Origin: Carya illinoinensis
Lineage: Eukaryota > Streptophyta > Magnoliopsida > Fagales > Juglandaceae
NCBI RefSeq assembly: GCF_018687715.1
Contig: NC_056759.1
Span: 34,748,385-34,812,384 of the forward strand
Length of the DNA: 64,000 bases
Direction of reading: 5' to 3'
Part shown: piece by piece, positions 12,701 through 21,569 of the stretch
Layout: every line of letters starts with the position of its first letter
Position numbering within the stretch: the stretch's first letter is position 1
Made by a program: the position numbers and the translations under genes
Notes under the pieces: model-generated
The model's database searches: none
What the model saw: only the letters and a program-made list of their open reading frames with translations
What the model was told of the DNA's origin: nothing

Positions 12701-15700
12701 TACTTTATTTCTATGGGCCATAGCTGTAGACTTTCAAGGCCTAAATTTTCATGATTTCTTGTTTTCACTACTGCAACCTAGAAAGGTCTTATCTCTTGTA
12801 TACTATTTTGTGTACTTGGGCTATGCCTATCTTTATCAATAATATCGTTTACTTATAAAATATAATATATATATTATCATTTACAAAGATGAATTTTGCT
12901 AAAAACTGTGGAAGACGTGTCTTATGTCTTCTGTGCAGGGATGCTGCTGCTCTAGCACAGTTTTGGGTCTGGCTGGAAGATGAAATTCACAAGGGCGTGA
13001 AACTAACAGAGGTCGAGGTTTCTGACAAGCTTCTTGAATTTCGTTCGAAGCAGTACGGTTTCATTGATACAAGCTTTGACACTATCAGTGGTATCTCCTG
13101 TTCTACAATTTTATCAGTTTTGTTTTCTACTTTTAGAGTTTAGATCAAAATAACCTTATAAGAGGTTTGTGAACCTCTTTTGTTCTGATTGCCTGTTCTC
13201 GAGTCATAGTGTAAAGGCCAAACCTCCCAAGTGGTGTATCACGGTAATAATTAGTTACGGTGAATGTCCACTGTGCAATCTTTCATTGTAGTTCTGAAGT
13301 ATGGTTTTGTTTGTTCCACCTCCTATGGAATAAGAACTTAAGAGGTTATATCTCTGTAACATGCTTGGCTATGGATTGAATTTGTTTTCCATGCTTTTTA
13401 TTTATTTATTGATATGTAGAAATAAAATCATATGCTTCAATTCCTTTTGTGCTTATGCAAAGGATCATTGTGTTAGTTTCTTTGCAAATGGTGTATATTT
13501 ATAATAATGTATATAGATGTTTTATTATCTTTTATTAAACCTCACTGCTCACAGTTAGTATGTTCTTCTAGCTACTGGTGCAAATGGGGCTATCATACAC
13601 TACAAGCCAGAAACAGAAAGTTGCGCTGTGTTGGATTCAAAGAAACTCTTCCTATTGGATAGTGGAGGTCAATATGTTGATGGTACTACTGACATAACAA
13701 GGACTGTACATTTTGGTGTACCTACTGCACGACAAAAAGAATGCTTCACTCGAGTGTTACAGGTAGCTAAATGTTTGTTATTTTATTTATTTATTTATTT
13801 TTATATGGTAAAGAGAAGAGATGGTTTTTTTAAGGTTGGCTTCTGTCTGAATTCAGATGCTAAAACGAATCTGGGTGGAGTGGGTCCAGGTTTTAAGTTC
13901 AAATGTTGATTGGAAAATGTTTGTCTGGTTGTGAACCACTGATGTTTTGCTTACTGCCATTATGCTATTTCTTGTCCTCTTCAACTACCACGATAGAATA
14001 GCATGATGCGACAAAAATATATACAAGGGAAAGTACACTTCCCACCCCCTAACTAACAGGCGTTTTACACTTTGCATTCTTCAACACCTGTTAATATAGC
14101 ACCGACCATTAGTGGTCAATGTTGTGATGTAACCTATTTCTCCATTAATGGCTAGACCTGGATTAAGGGTGCTTTGACAAAAAATGGCAGTTGAAGAGTG
14201 AAGTTTGTCGATTTTGGTAGTTAAGGGTGAAAAGTTTAAAACCCTGTTAATTAGAAGGTGAAAGGTGTATTCATCCCAATATATGCATAATTTTTTAACT
14301 CCTTTTAAGTACAGGTCTTTTTGCACTTCAGAATATTCTTGTATCTTACATTTAAGCAATCTGGTCTTTTTTTTATGTGTAAGTTAAGATTTTATTGATG
14401 AAGAATAGGCAACAATCTGGTATTTGGTGCATTGAAAAAATCAATTTGCAAGTTTGGTTATTGACACACCCAACAAACCGCTGATGTGAAAGGCTAACAT
14501 CAGCTATCATAAAAAGTATTGGTGTTTTGACTTTTCTATAACTATAATGAATTCTACAAGTACTTATCAAAAAAAAAAAAAAAAAAAAGAAGAAGAATTC
14601 TATAAGCTGTGTTTATTGACATGCTTGCAAGTAGGCCTGTGCAGGAAACTGCTAGACCCGACCTGCCTGTGAAACCCAAACCGAACCAAAAAAATAGGTT
14701 TTAACTAATGATTGGGTTCGACCTGTACAACCCGCCTCTTAAAACAAGCCCACGTTTTATGCTTCAGATGAAACATTGAAACCCTAGCAGCTCCCCCCCC
14801 CCCCCCCCCCCCTTTCTCTCACTTCTCTTTGCATCGCCACTGTTCCCCCCCTCCCCACTTATCTTCGCCATCACCACTTCTCGAAAATTGTCGGCAAGGA
14901 GGTCAAGGCTCAGATTTGGGACACTACCAGCCAGGAACGCTTCTGCACCGTCCGACCTGGTTTTTCCGTTCGTCATTGCCAGTTTCTGTTTGGTTGCCGA
15001 GAAATGGGTGCTCGGTTACAGCTCCATTGATTTCTGCTTCTGTTTCTCTGATTTCTTTTGGGAGATGATTTTTGTTTCTGTTCGTCATTGCCAGTTTTTG
15101 TTTGTGTGGATTCTCACCTCCAAGCTGAGGTACCTGAATGGACTAGTGTGGTTTCAGAGAGGAAAACCATACTTGTGTGGCTGTCGACTCCCAGGTTCTG
15201 TTGAATATGGGAGGAAGTTTCACTTCGGTGGACAAATGCTGAAGAACAGAGATTTAAGAATATGGTATGCCGAAGAACAGAGATTCTGGGTATTACTCCA
15301 AAGAATGTTGATAGATGATGAATGAGTTTGGATCATTAAGTGATGGTTTTGGGCATGAAGCACTGAAGGTTCCAGAATCCAGGCACCAAGTTTCCAGCAT
15401 GTTCTTACGGGTTGAAGAAAGGAAAAACATACCTAGAAAGAAAATGTCATTGGAAAAATAAATAAATATTTAAAAAAAGGGAGGAGGAGGAGGAGGAGAG
15501 GGGGGGGGGGGGGGGGGGGTTGACCAGACTATGGTCGGGTCAGGTCGGTTTGTACTAACCTGGGAGCTGGCGGGCCCAGATACTGACCGGATAGGTTGGG
15601 TTGCAGGCCTACCTGCAAGTAGCAGAACTCTTGTGCATTATAGTTGTGGGTTTTGTTCCCCAATGATCTCTTAGTAGATTATAAATTGTAGTGTATGTAG

Positions 15701-18700
15701 TGTGGCTTTCATTTTCATCTTGTACTTCTTGAGGGTTAGTAGGGTCAATTTTGACTATGAACTTTTTATTTTTGGATTTTTCTGATAGTGGCCAGTTGCA
15801 GGGTCACATAGCTCTCGATCAGGCAGTATTCCCTGAATGTACCCCTGGTTTTGTGTTGGATGCATTTGCTCGTTCTTTCCTTTGGAAGATTGGGCTTGAT
15901 TACCGGCATGGTATGTGTTTATGAAGTTGTGAAGTAACCAATTAAATGAATCTGTTGACATGATCAAATGATTTCTCTTTCCCTTCCATCTTTAGGAACT
16001 GGGCATGGAGTAGGAGCTGCACTGAATGTTCATGAGGGCCCTCAAAGTATTAGCTACAGATATGGAAATATGACCCCCTTATTGAAAGGCATGATTGTAA
16101 GCAACGAACCTGGCTATTATGAAGACCATGCCTTTGGTATTCGAATTGAGGTACTCTTTCAGCTGCTCTTTTACAAACTCAAAATTCAACTTTGCTGTAA
16201 ATATACCTGGACTCTCTATTAGTGATGTCCTCTTTTTGTTAGGTTATAGTAAAAAACAAAAAGGTTCTAGTAGATGAACATGGGTTTTTTTAATGATATG
16301 CTTCCAAGCATCATCAGCTGGACAAAAACCAATGTTTTTCTCGGGGTGGAGAAGAATATATATATATATATAGATATTAAGTTCTAAGTGGATAACTATG
16401 TTTAAGAGGGTTCTCATTACCTTCTTATTGAAAATGGTGGTGAAGACGAGGATGGATAAATAATTTTTGTGAACTTGATTACAGCTGTTATTTTCTATAC
16501 TTTTCTGAAAGGACCTGTATCTTCATTTTAGATGTTAAAATTTAAAACCTTCAGTAGTTCAGATTCTTCAGAAGTCTTTAGTTATTTATACATCCAATGT
16601 ACTTGGCTATGCCTATTGGAATTAATAAATTTTTACTTACAAAAAAAATCTTTAGAAACCCCAAGGGGTTGGCCCAAGTGGTGAAGGCCTTGGTCTTGGG
16701 GTCTCACTCCCTTCAAGGTCCAAGGTTCAATACCTCATGGGTACAAACAATCCTTTGGGGCCACATCCTCTAGTGAAAAGCTAGCGATTTAATCAGTTCC
16801 GTGTAGGGAAACTTCCGAGGGTGTGGTGCACGGGACCGGGGTTTACTCTGCAAGGGTGGGTCCAAAGGGCCCTGCCTTGGAGAGGTTTCCCGACAATAAA
16901 ATAAAATAAAAAAATCTTTAGTTATTTATTTTGTGATTTTACAAGAGGTTCAGCTTTTTTTCTCGAAAAAGAGGGGCGGGGGGAGGGGGAGCACAATGCT
17001 TTGAATTTTTTACTCACATTTTTTCTGATAAAGAAAGCTCTGTGTGCGTGTGTGGGTGAGATATGCATATATTTGTTCGTAATGCTGGTTGATCTCTGTT
17101 ATAAACGTTCAGATATCCTCTAGATGGTTAAAGAAAGACTATTTCTCTCTTATTGTTCTTGCACATGCTTGTTGCATTGTAGCTTAGGTTCTTTTTTTTT
17201 TTTCTTTTCTGCAGAACCTCCTTTATGTGAAAGAGGTTGACACACCTAATCGATTCGGAGGGGTTGGATACCTGGGATTTGAAAAACTTACATTTGTCCC
17301 CATTCAGGTATGCTAATATTTAACCTGTAAACGTAGCTTTGTCATGAATATCATCCTGGTACGGTTGTGCGAAAAATCAATATCAGTGTAGAATATCATT
17401 TCTTGGCCCGGTAAGAGAAGTTAACTTCAAAGTGGACAAAGCCTGCTTTGTTTACAATGTGGGGTTATTTGCTGAGGTCTCCGTCAACTGTTTGGGTAGT
17501 TTTCAATGGGCTTTTAGTTGAAATTTGGTCTACATAATATTTGATCATACATACCTGGTTTTGTGGCTCTACTGGGCTGACAACGAGTTTCGTAGAAGTG
17601 ACAATTTTTCTGCAATCGAAGGGACTTAGTGATGGTTTAAATGCATGGGAAGTGAAATAACAGTCACCCATCCCACAACGATATGTGGGTGCACAAACAC
17701 ATATATGTATATGCTAATAAATGGATACTCAGCACTAATGCGCAAGACATCTCTATACCTATCTACTTGGATACTAGTTCATTTTGCAATACTTGTGACT
17801 ATAACATACCAAATTTCAGATTCTTTTCATACATTTTTTATTTCAGATTCTTTTCGTACATTTTTTTTAATTTTTTTTCATAAAATTATGGCATGCTTAG
17901 AATGAGCAGAAAAGAATATAAAAAAAAATGGTTGTAGCTAGTTGTGGAGTTCTTCTTTTTTTTTTTTTTCTTTTTTTAATATATAAGTAAGAAATTTATT
18001 AAAACCACCTAATTAGGCATAGCCCAAGAACTAGTTGCGGAGTTCCTGTGGTAACGATGTTAATTTTGGGCAACATTCTCAACATCCAAATGGGATAAGT
18101 AGCCAATGACCTTGTAGCCTATTGGCGTTTGCTCCCCATCTCTCATGAGGGATGTCCAGGGATCAAAGTCCCCATACCCCAACCACCCTAATCAAGTTTA
18201 ATTGGTAAATGCACAAAAGGACTATATATATATATATATATGACTACCTGTGTTTCTTTCTGGAAATCTAGATCTCAGTAATTATTAACCTGGATTCTGG
18301 AATAATTCAGAAAGCATTTTAAGATTTCGTGCTAGCTGCCTGTTAGAAGAGCATGATTTATAATTAAATAATAGATGAGCATCCTCAAAAGATTTATGTT
18401 ATTTAATAGTCTGTCTAAAACAAGTTAGTTAATTACTGCTTGTTTTTGGTTTCATCATGCAGAGTAAATTGATCGATTTATCTTTGCTCTCAACTGCGGA
18501 AGTCGATTGGCTTAATGAGTACCACTTACAAGTTTGGGAAAAGGTAATATTCCACATCTAGAAACTATTTCTAGCTCCATGCAGTTGTCTTCCATGGAAA
18601 TCAGACTTTTGGTAACAACTGCTGAAACAAGTTTTAATGATCTGTTATTTCTCATAGCTTTGGACCCTAGAAGTAGGTTTCATCAAGGGCACATCTGTTT

Positions 18701-20788
18701 TTAATGTACCTTGTCACATGTAGAGTATTGAAATCAATTGGTTTATTAGACTGTACGTTTAATCGACTAGTAAAGATGAAATGTTACTACTTTAGGTCAC
18801 CTGGTTTTGTCACTAGTTTAGAATGAAACTAGTTGTAGATCCTCGATTGTGTTGGGAGAAGTATAATTCATCTAATGAAAAATAAAATAAATAAAATAGT
18901 TTATATTTTCTAAGTTTGTTCTATTTGGTTTTCCTGATGACCAGAAACCCCAGAGAATGCAACATGACTTTATGGGCGAATATGTATTGTTAGAAGACGT
19001 AGCAAGAAAACTATAATTGTTTTTTTGATCAGTAAATAGGAACTTTATTAAAATTATTTTTTGATAGGTAAAGAGAAAAGAAAATAGGAATTTATTTAAA
19101 ATTATAGCAAGAAAACTATAATTATATAAAGAATACAAGTTCATATTACTTTTTGGGTGTTATATATAAGTTTTTATAAATTGTATAAACTTAGATTTAA
19201 ATAAAACTATAATTTTCAAGTATAGGAGAATCAACCTGAAATTGCAATTGGCTTATAAGCTTCCAAAATGTATTTATTGGACCTCAGGATTGAAGTGGTC
19301 ATAATTGAGTTTAAGCCTTTTGGGTATGTTTGGTTAACAGAATAGGATGCTGAAATAGAATAGCTTCCCATGGAATAGTTATTCTTAAGTTTGATTATAT
19401 ATATATATATATATATTTTTTTTTTGGACAAGGAAGAATAAAGAATAACTATTCTTCAAACTGAGAGGGATAACTATTCCTCCGTAAAATGAGAAGAATA
19501 GCTATTCCTGGTGCGTTGGAGTAGTAAGTTTTTAAATTCCTTATTTCTAATTATTTTAGAATAACTTTAAATGCCCTGGTGGTTGGCAAATTACAAACAC
19601 CCACGATGCCCAGACCATCCCCATGTCGTCTCAACCCTGGAAGTCCATTTCGAGGGCCACCCTTGTAGGTTTGTAGGTTTTGTAGGTGGCCAGCTAAAGA
19701 GGCTAAAGAAAATGATAGCCTCTTTGTTGTTGAAACACAGTGTAACTTTCCCCTCGGTGACTCATATCAAGGATGCTTTTTGCGAGTTCTTGCTAGGATG
19801 CGTTAATCTTTCAAATGCCTTCTTTTTGTCTAGCATCTACTGGAATAGGGTGTTCAGAAAGCCTGTACCCCACTCAGAATGGCCACTGTGTGATTTTATT
19901 TTATATTTAGGCTTACAAAATTGAAAGAATTGTTTTTACAAAATTTGTGGGGTTGGATATTTTAGGAATTTTACTCCGATGCCAACAAGACCTTATGTGT
20001 TGTCACCAAACCCCTGGAGGTTGGCTCAAGTGGTAAGGGTTTTGGTCTTAGTGGTATGCTCCCTTCACTTCTAAGGTTCAAACCTTAGGGCAAACAATTT
20101 CAAGGGGCCACGTCAAATCTGTGAAAAGCCTTTGATTTACGTGATATGTATGATGTGGACACTTTACATGAGTCCGGAGTTTAATCGGGTAAATGACATG
20201 TTACGTTTACAAGGTCTTTCGGCACTCCTCGTCATCAACAAAATGTGTTGTCACCAAACAAAAGAATATCAATGTCTATTCCCATTCCTAAAGTAATTGG
20301 AATGGGCATTCTGGTCCCTTTGGAAATAAGAAAATCCATTTCACGAACTAAACGTACCCTAAAGCTTCCGGAATGTATGAGTTAGGAAAGGTTGTGGTTT
20401 CATAAAATTTAGAGGATTGGAGCCTCCAATATTATGTGAATTTTTGTAGGAAAAAGAGAATACTTGTTATTTCTCAATTGACAATGATACAACACCAACT
20501 ATATTACAATTTAACTACTACTATATATTAAAATATTAATGTTTTCTGACATAAAAATGTTAATATTTTCTACTTTAATTAAAAAATTCTGTATTTGCAG
20601 CGGCTCCAAGTAATTAAAAAAACAATTTTTTTTTTTTACTCAGTTGTAAACAGATTATAACATAGTTGCTCTTATATCATTTTCCATTTATGATAACTAA
20701 TCTAGACAAGTTGCAGGTCTCACCATTGCTGGATGGTTCTGCTCGTCACTGGCTTTGGAACAACACTCGGCCACTTGTCAAACAGTGA
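754..20788 (+). CDS. APP2: Xaa-Pro aminopeptidase P, chloroplast APP2-like, 5' end outside window
   Basis: Metallopeptidase (M24B) that removes an N-terminal residue preceding proline. Exons: 754-879, 1046-1165, 2038-2313, 2804-2976, 6786-7040, 12939-13090, 13572-13762, 15802-15910, 15996-16150, 17215-17307, 18463-18543, 20717-20788 (stop TGA). All phases join, giving 600 residues with no frameshift. The first exon starts at [19 protein letters not shown], so the start codon, any transit peptide and the first part of the creatinase-like N domain lie upstream of the window. The dinuclear-metal ligands of the family are present: two Asp in [16 protein letters not shown] (about residues 397 and 408), His in GTGHGVG, Glu in NEPGYYE and Glu in GIRIE. 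The wording is closer to Arabidopsis APP2 (plastid) than to cytosolic APP1, from memory. Introns 4 and 5 (3.8 and 5.9 kb) and intron 7 are swollen by transposons, yet all 22 splice sites within the span look canonical. The stop is about 780 bp from the convergent LACS gene. Confidence 0.92.
1490..1920. repeat. Diverged tandem duplication in APP2 intron 2
   Basis: Two related blocks follow each other, starting at about 1490 and 1736. Each begins TGATACCCC and continues through matching landmarks: GAGTATAGG, CACATTRCTTG, GAGGGAGAA, TTAACTAGTCCTT-like and GATGAGCCTTCT-like stretches. The period is about 248 bp and the second copy is shorter. The blocks may derive from LTR or other retrotransposon terminal sequence, but I recognise no domain and see no clear ends. 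Confidence 0.5.
2423..2645 (-). mobile_element. tRNA-derived SINE (copy 1, minus strand)
   Basis: The reverse complement matches the SINE at 16656-16904 closely over its body: the B-box region GGTTCAACACC, then GTGCAAACAATCCTTTGGGG, GTGTAGGGAAACTTC, GGTGCACGGGACCG and GGGTCCAAAGGGCCC. It ends in an A-rich tail (TAAAAATAAAAATAAAAA on the minus strand). The tRNA-like head upstream of the B box is eroded or missing. It lies in APP2 intron 3. Confidence 0.8.
3241..6050 (-). mobile_element. LINE, 5'-truncated, RT and C-terminal domains decayed
   Basis: Antisense in APP2 intron 4. In element order (descending coordinates) it shows the linker after the endonuclease (6038-5600, [20 protein letters not shown]), reverse transcriptase (5571-4611, with [39 protein letters not shown] and the catalytic box [10 protein letters not shown]), then the post-RT region (4529-3353, [12 protein letters not shown] and [17 protein letters not shown]). 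The A-tail is the T-run at 3241-3268. The frame is interrupted several times and the APE endonuclease and ORF1 are absent, so it is a dead, 5'-truncated copy. It is the same family as the LINE at 7440-12870. I found no convincing target-site duplication. Confidence 0.9.
7440..12870 (+). mobile_element. Near full-length LINE, ORFs broken
   Basis: Sense orientation in APP2 intron 5. ORF1-like protein is readable at about 7570-9153, including [20 protein letters not shown] in one frame and an acidic stretch at 8626-9153. ORF2 starts at 9150 with an APE-type endonuclease ([18 protein letters not shown], later [14 protein letters not shown]; stop at 9764). Reverse transcriptase spans about 10440-11550 in several frames ([30 protein letters not shown] at the catalytic site). 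The post-RT region (11606-12247) and a zf-RVT-like region (12292-12723, [21 protein letters not shown]) follow. The 3' UTR ends in an AT-rich tail near 12870. Frameshifts and stops in every ORF make it inactive. The 5' boundary is approximate. Confidence 0.88.
14366..14412 (-). mobile_element. LINE 3'-end stub with target duplication
   Basis: A 47-bp insert made of a T-run plus the LINE 3'-terminal motif on the minus strand (TTTATGTGTAAGTTAAG, then GAAGAATAGGC). It is bounded by the direct repeat CAATCTGGT at 14357-14365 and 14413-14421. The size and flanks fit an extremely 5'-truncated LINE insertion in APP2 intron 7. Confidence 0.6.
14557..14594 (+). mobile_element. LINE tail-only stub with target duplication
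   Basis: The insert is CAAGTACTTATC followed by a long A-run ending AAGAAGAA, flanked by the direct repeat GAATTCTA at 14549-14556 and 14595-14602. TACTTATC plus poly(A) resembles the 3' terminus of the LINE family in this window. Confidence 0.55.
14632..15611. mobile_element. hAT-like non-autonomous element carrying a gene fragment
   Basis: The 980-bp element has inverted termini: TAGGCCTGTGCAGG at the left and the reverse complement TAGGCCTGCAACCC at the right. It is flanked by an 8-bp direct repeat, CTTGCAAG (14624-14631) and CCTGCAAG (15612-15619), one mismatch. A terminal TAGG and an 8-bp duplication are typical of hAT transposons. There is no transposase, so it is non-autonomous. It contains poly(C) and poly(G) runs (about 14792-14811 and 15500-15519) and a Rab-like coding fragment. 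It sits in APP2 intron 7. Confidence 0.75.
14884..14952 (+). pseudogene. Captured Rab GTPase fragment inside a hAT-like element
   Basis: Reading from 14884 gives [20 protein letters not shown] and then CTV. This is the Rab11/RabA stretch around the G3 motif, normally ...[13 protein letters not shown]. The conserved glycine of DTAGQ is replaced (DTTSQ), so switch II could not work as in an active GTPase. Only about 20 codons are recognisable, no start or flanking GTPase motifs are evident, and longer open frames over this stretch are in other phases. I read it as a transduplicated, non-functional fragment. Confidence 0.65.
16590..16648 (+). mobile_element. LINE 3'-end stub, split target duplication
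   Basis: The stub holds the LINE 3' terminus (ACTTGGCTATGCCTATTGGA, then TTTTTACTTAC and poly(A)), matching the end of the LINE at 12800-12860. The 15-bp target copy TCTTTAGTTATTTAT precedes it (16575-16589). Its partner is at 16915-16929, beyond a SINE that inserted into it later. Confidence 0.7.
16656..16904 (+). mobile_element. tRNA-derived SINE (copy 2, full head)
   Basis: The head has RNA polymerase III promoter boxes: A-box-like TGGCCCAAGTGG at about 16670 and B-box-like GGTTCAATACC at about 16723. The body matches copy 1 at 2423-2645, and the tail is (AATAA)-rich. A direct repeat AAAATCTTTAG flanks the element (16645-16655 and 16911-16921). It belongs to the same family as copy 1 and lies in APP2 intron 9. 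Confidence 0.85.
17953..18030 (-). mobile_element. LINE 3'-end stub with 15-bp target duplication
   Basis: A T-run followed by ATATATAAGTAAGAAATTTA and TTAAAACCACC, then AGGCATAGCCCAAGAA: the reverse complement of the LINE 3' end, nearly the same as at 75-130. It is flanked by CTAGTTGTGGAGTTC (17938-17952) and CTAGTTGCGGAGTTC (18031-18045), one mismatch. It lies in APP2 intron 10. Confidence 0.8.
19322..20359. mobile_element. Candidate TIR element or MITE, with nested SINE
   Basis: The left end GGGTATGTTTGGTT and the reverse complement of the right end, GGGTACGTTTAGTT, form an imperfect terminal inverted repeat. Such GGGTRYGTTTGG ends are common in plant MITEs. Internally there are several AGAATAGCTATTC-like short palindromes. 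No transposase frame is seen and no clean target duplication can be read, so the class (PIF/Harbinger or hAT) is open. It lies in APP2 intron 11, and the SINE at 20012-20242 sits inside it. Confidence 0.45.
20012..20242 (+). mobile_element. tRNA-derived SINE (second family)
   Basis: The head has A-box-like TGGCTCAAGTGG and B-box-like GGTTCAAACC. The element is bracketed by a perfect 17-bp direct repeat, ATGTGTTGTCACCAAAC, at 19995-20011 and 20243-20259. Its 3' half (GGAGTTTAATCGGGTAAATG, then CGGCACTCCTCGTCATC) differs from the two SINEs at 2423 and 16656, so I treat it as a separate family. The perfect duplication suggests a fairly recent insertion. Confidence 0.85.
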
Positions 20789-21569
20789 TTCCCCACTCAT
20801 TTTGTTCTATTTGTACTTCAATTTATAACGAGTTGTCTTATTTATTTTAAATCCTTTGTACGTACAATGTAGAACTCTACCAGTTGGGAAAAGATTACAA
20901 CTTGTACAGTACAAACATTATAGGAATTACTAGCTTTGTTTTCTCGGACAAAAAACTATAGAAATTATTCAAGATCGTCTTTATTTTTTGAGAACTATAG
21001 ACGTGCATTCCAAGCTTTTGTATAATTGCCGAAGTTAAAAGCTTGTATAATGGCCGAAGTAGGGCCTGTATATGATGTAACGAGATCTGTTTAATGGTAT
21101 ATCATCCATCTTCAGGCCTATGTTCCTTCAACTCATTTTGACGTGTTTGCAGTACCGCAACTAAAACATTGTGATTTCAGCTCCTGTGGTTTTACCTTCA
21201 TGGCTTTAACGTGTGGCATAACACACGCTTGAAGAAAACACAGGCATGATTTTTGGCAAAGTTGGGGATATGATTTTCCCCCTTTTCTTTCTTTGCATTA
21301 CGTGGTTTTGTTATACCCGCTGCCTCTGGGTCAAGCGAGGACAGCAAAACGCAGCTACCCAATTCGTTATGGAAAATGGTGCGAAGTTTTTGTATAAAGT
21401 AATGTACTCATGAAAACTACATTCCATACAGTAGAATGTACTGAAAATCTTATTTCATCAGCAAATACGATTTCTGATCATATGGAACTACAACAATCAG
21501 CCTCGTGATCTCACATGAACCTTCAAGTATGAATTATTTTTCGTTTATGTTACTTCTATAAACTTCAGG
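20789..21569. other. Convergent intergenic region: two 3' UTRs
   Basis: About 780 bp between the APP2 stop and the LACS6 stop, which are transcribed towards each other. It should hold both 3' UTRs. I see AT-rich DNA and no further coding exon or element. Overlapping 3' ends are possible but cannot be shown from sequence alone. Confidence 0.6.

Noticed and set aside
14829..15325. Two open frames of 79 and 145 codons
   Set aside because: They lie in a non-autonomous hAT-like element and are out of phase with the only recognisable coding trace (the Rab fragment).
16656..16740. tRNA gene (A and B boxes)
   Set aside because: The boxes belong to a SINE head: there is no foldable acceptor stem or anticodon arm, and a body, A-rich tail and target duplication follow.
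20012..20090. tRNA gene
   Set aside because: Same reason: it is the head of a SINE bracketed by a perfect 17-bp duplication.
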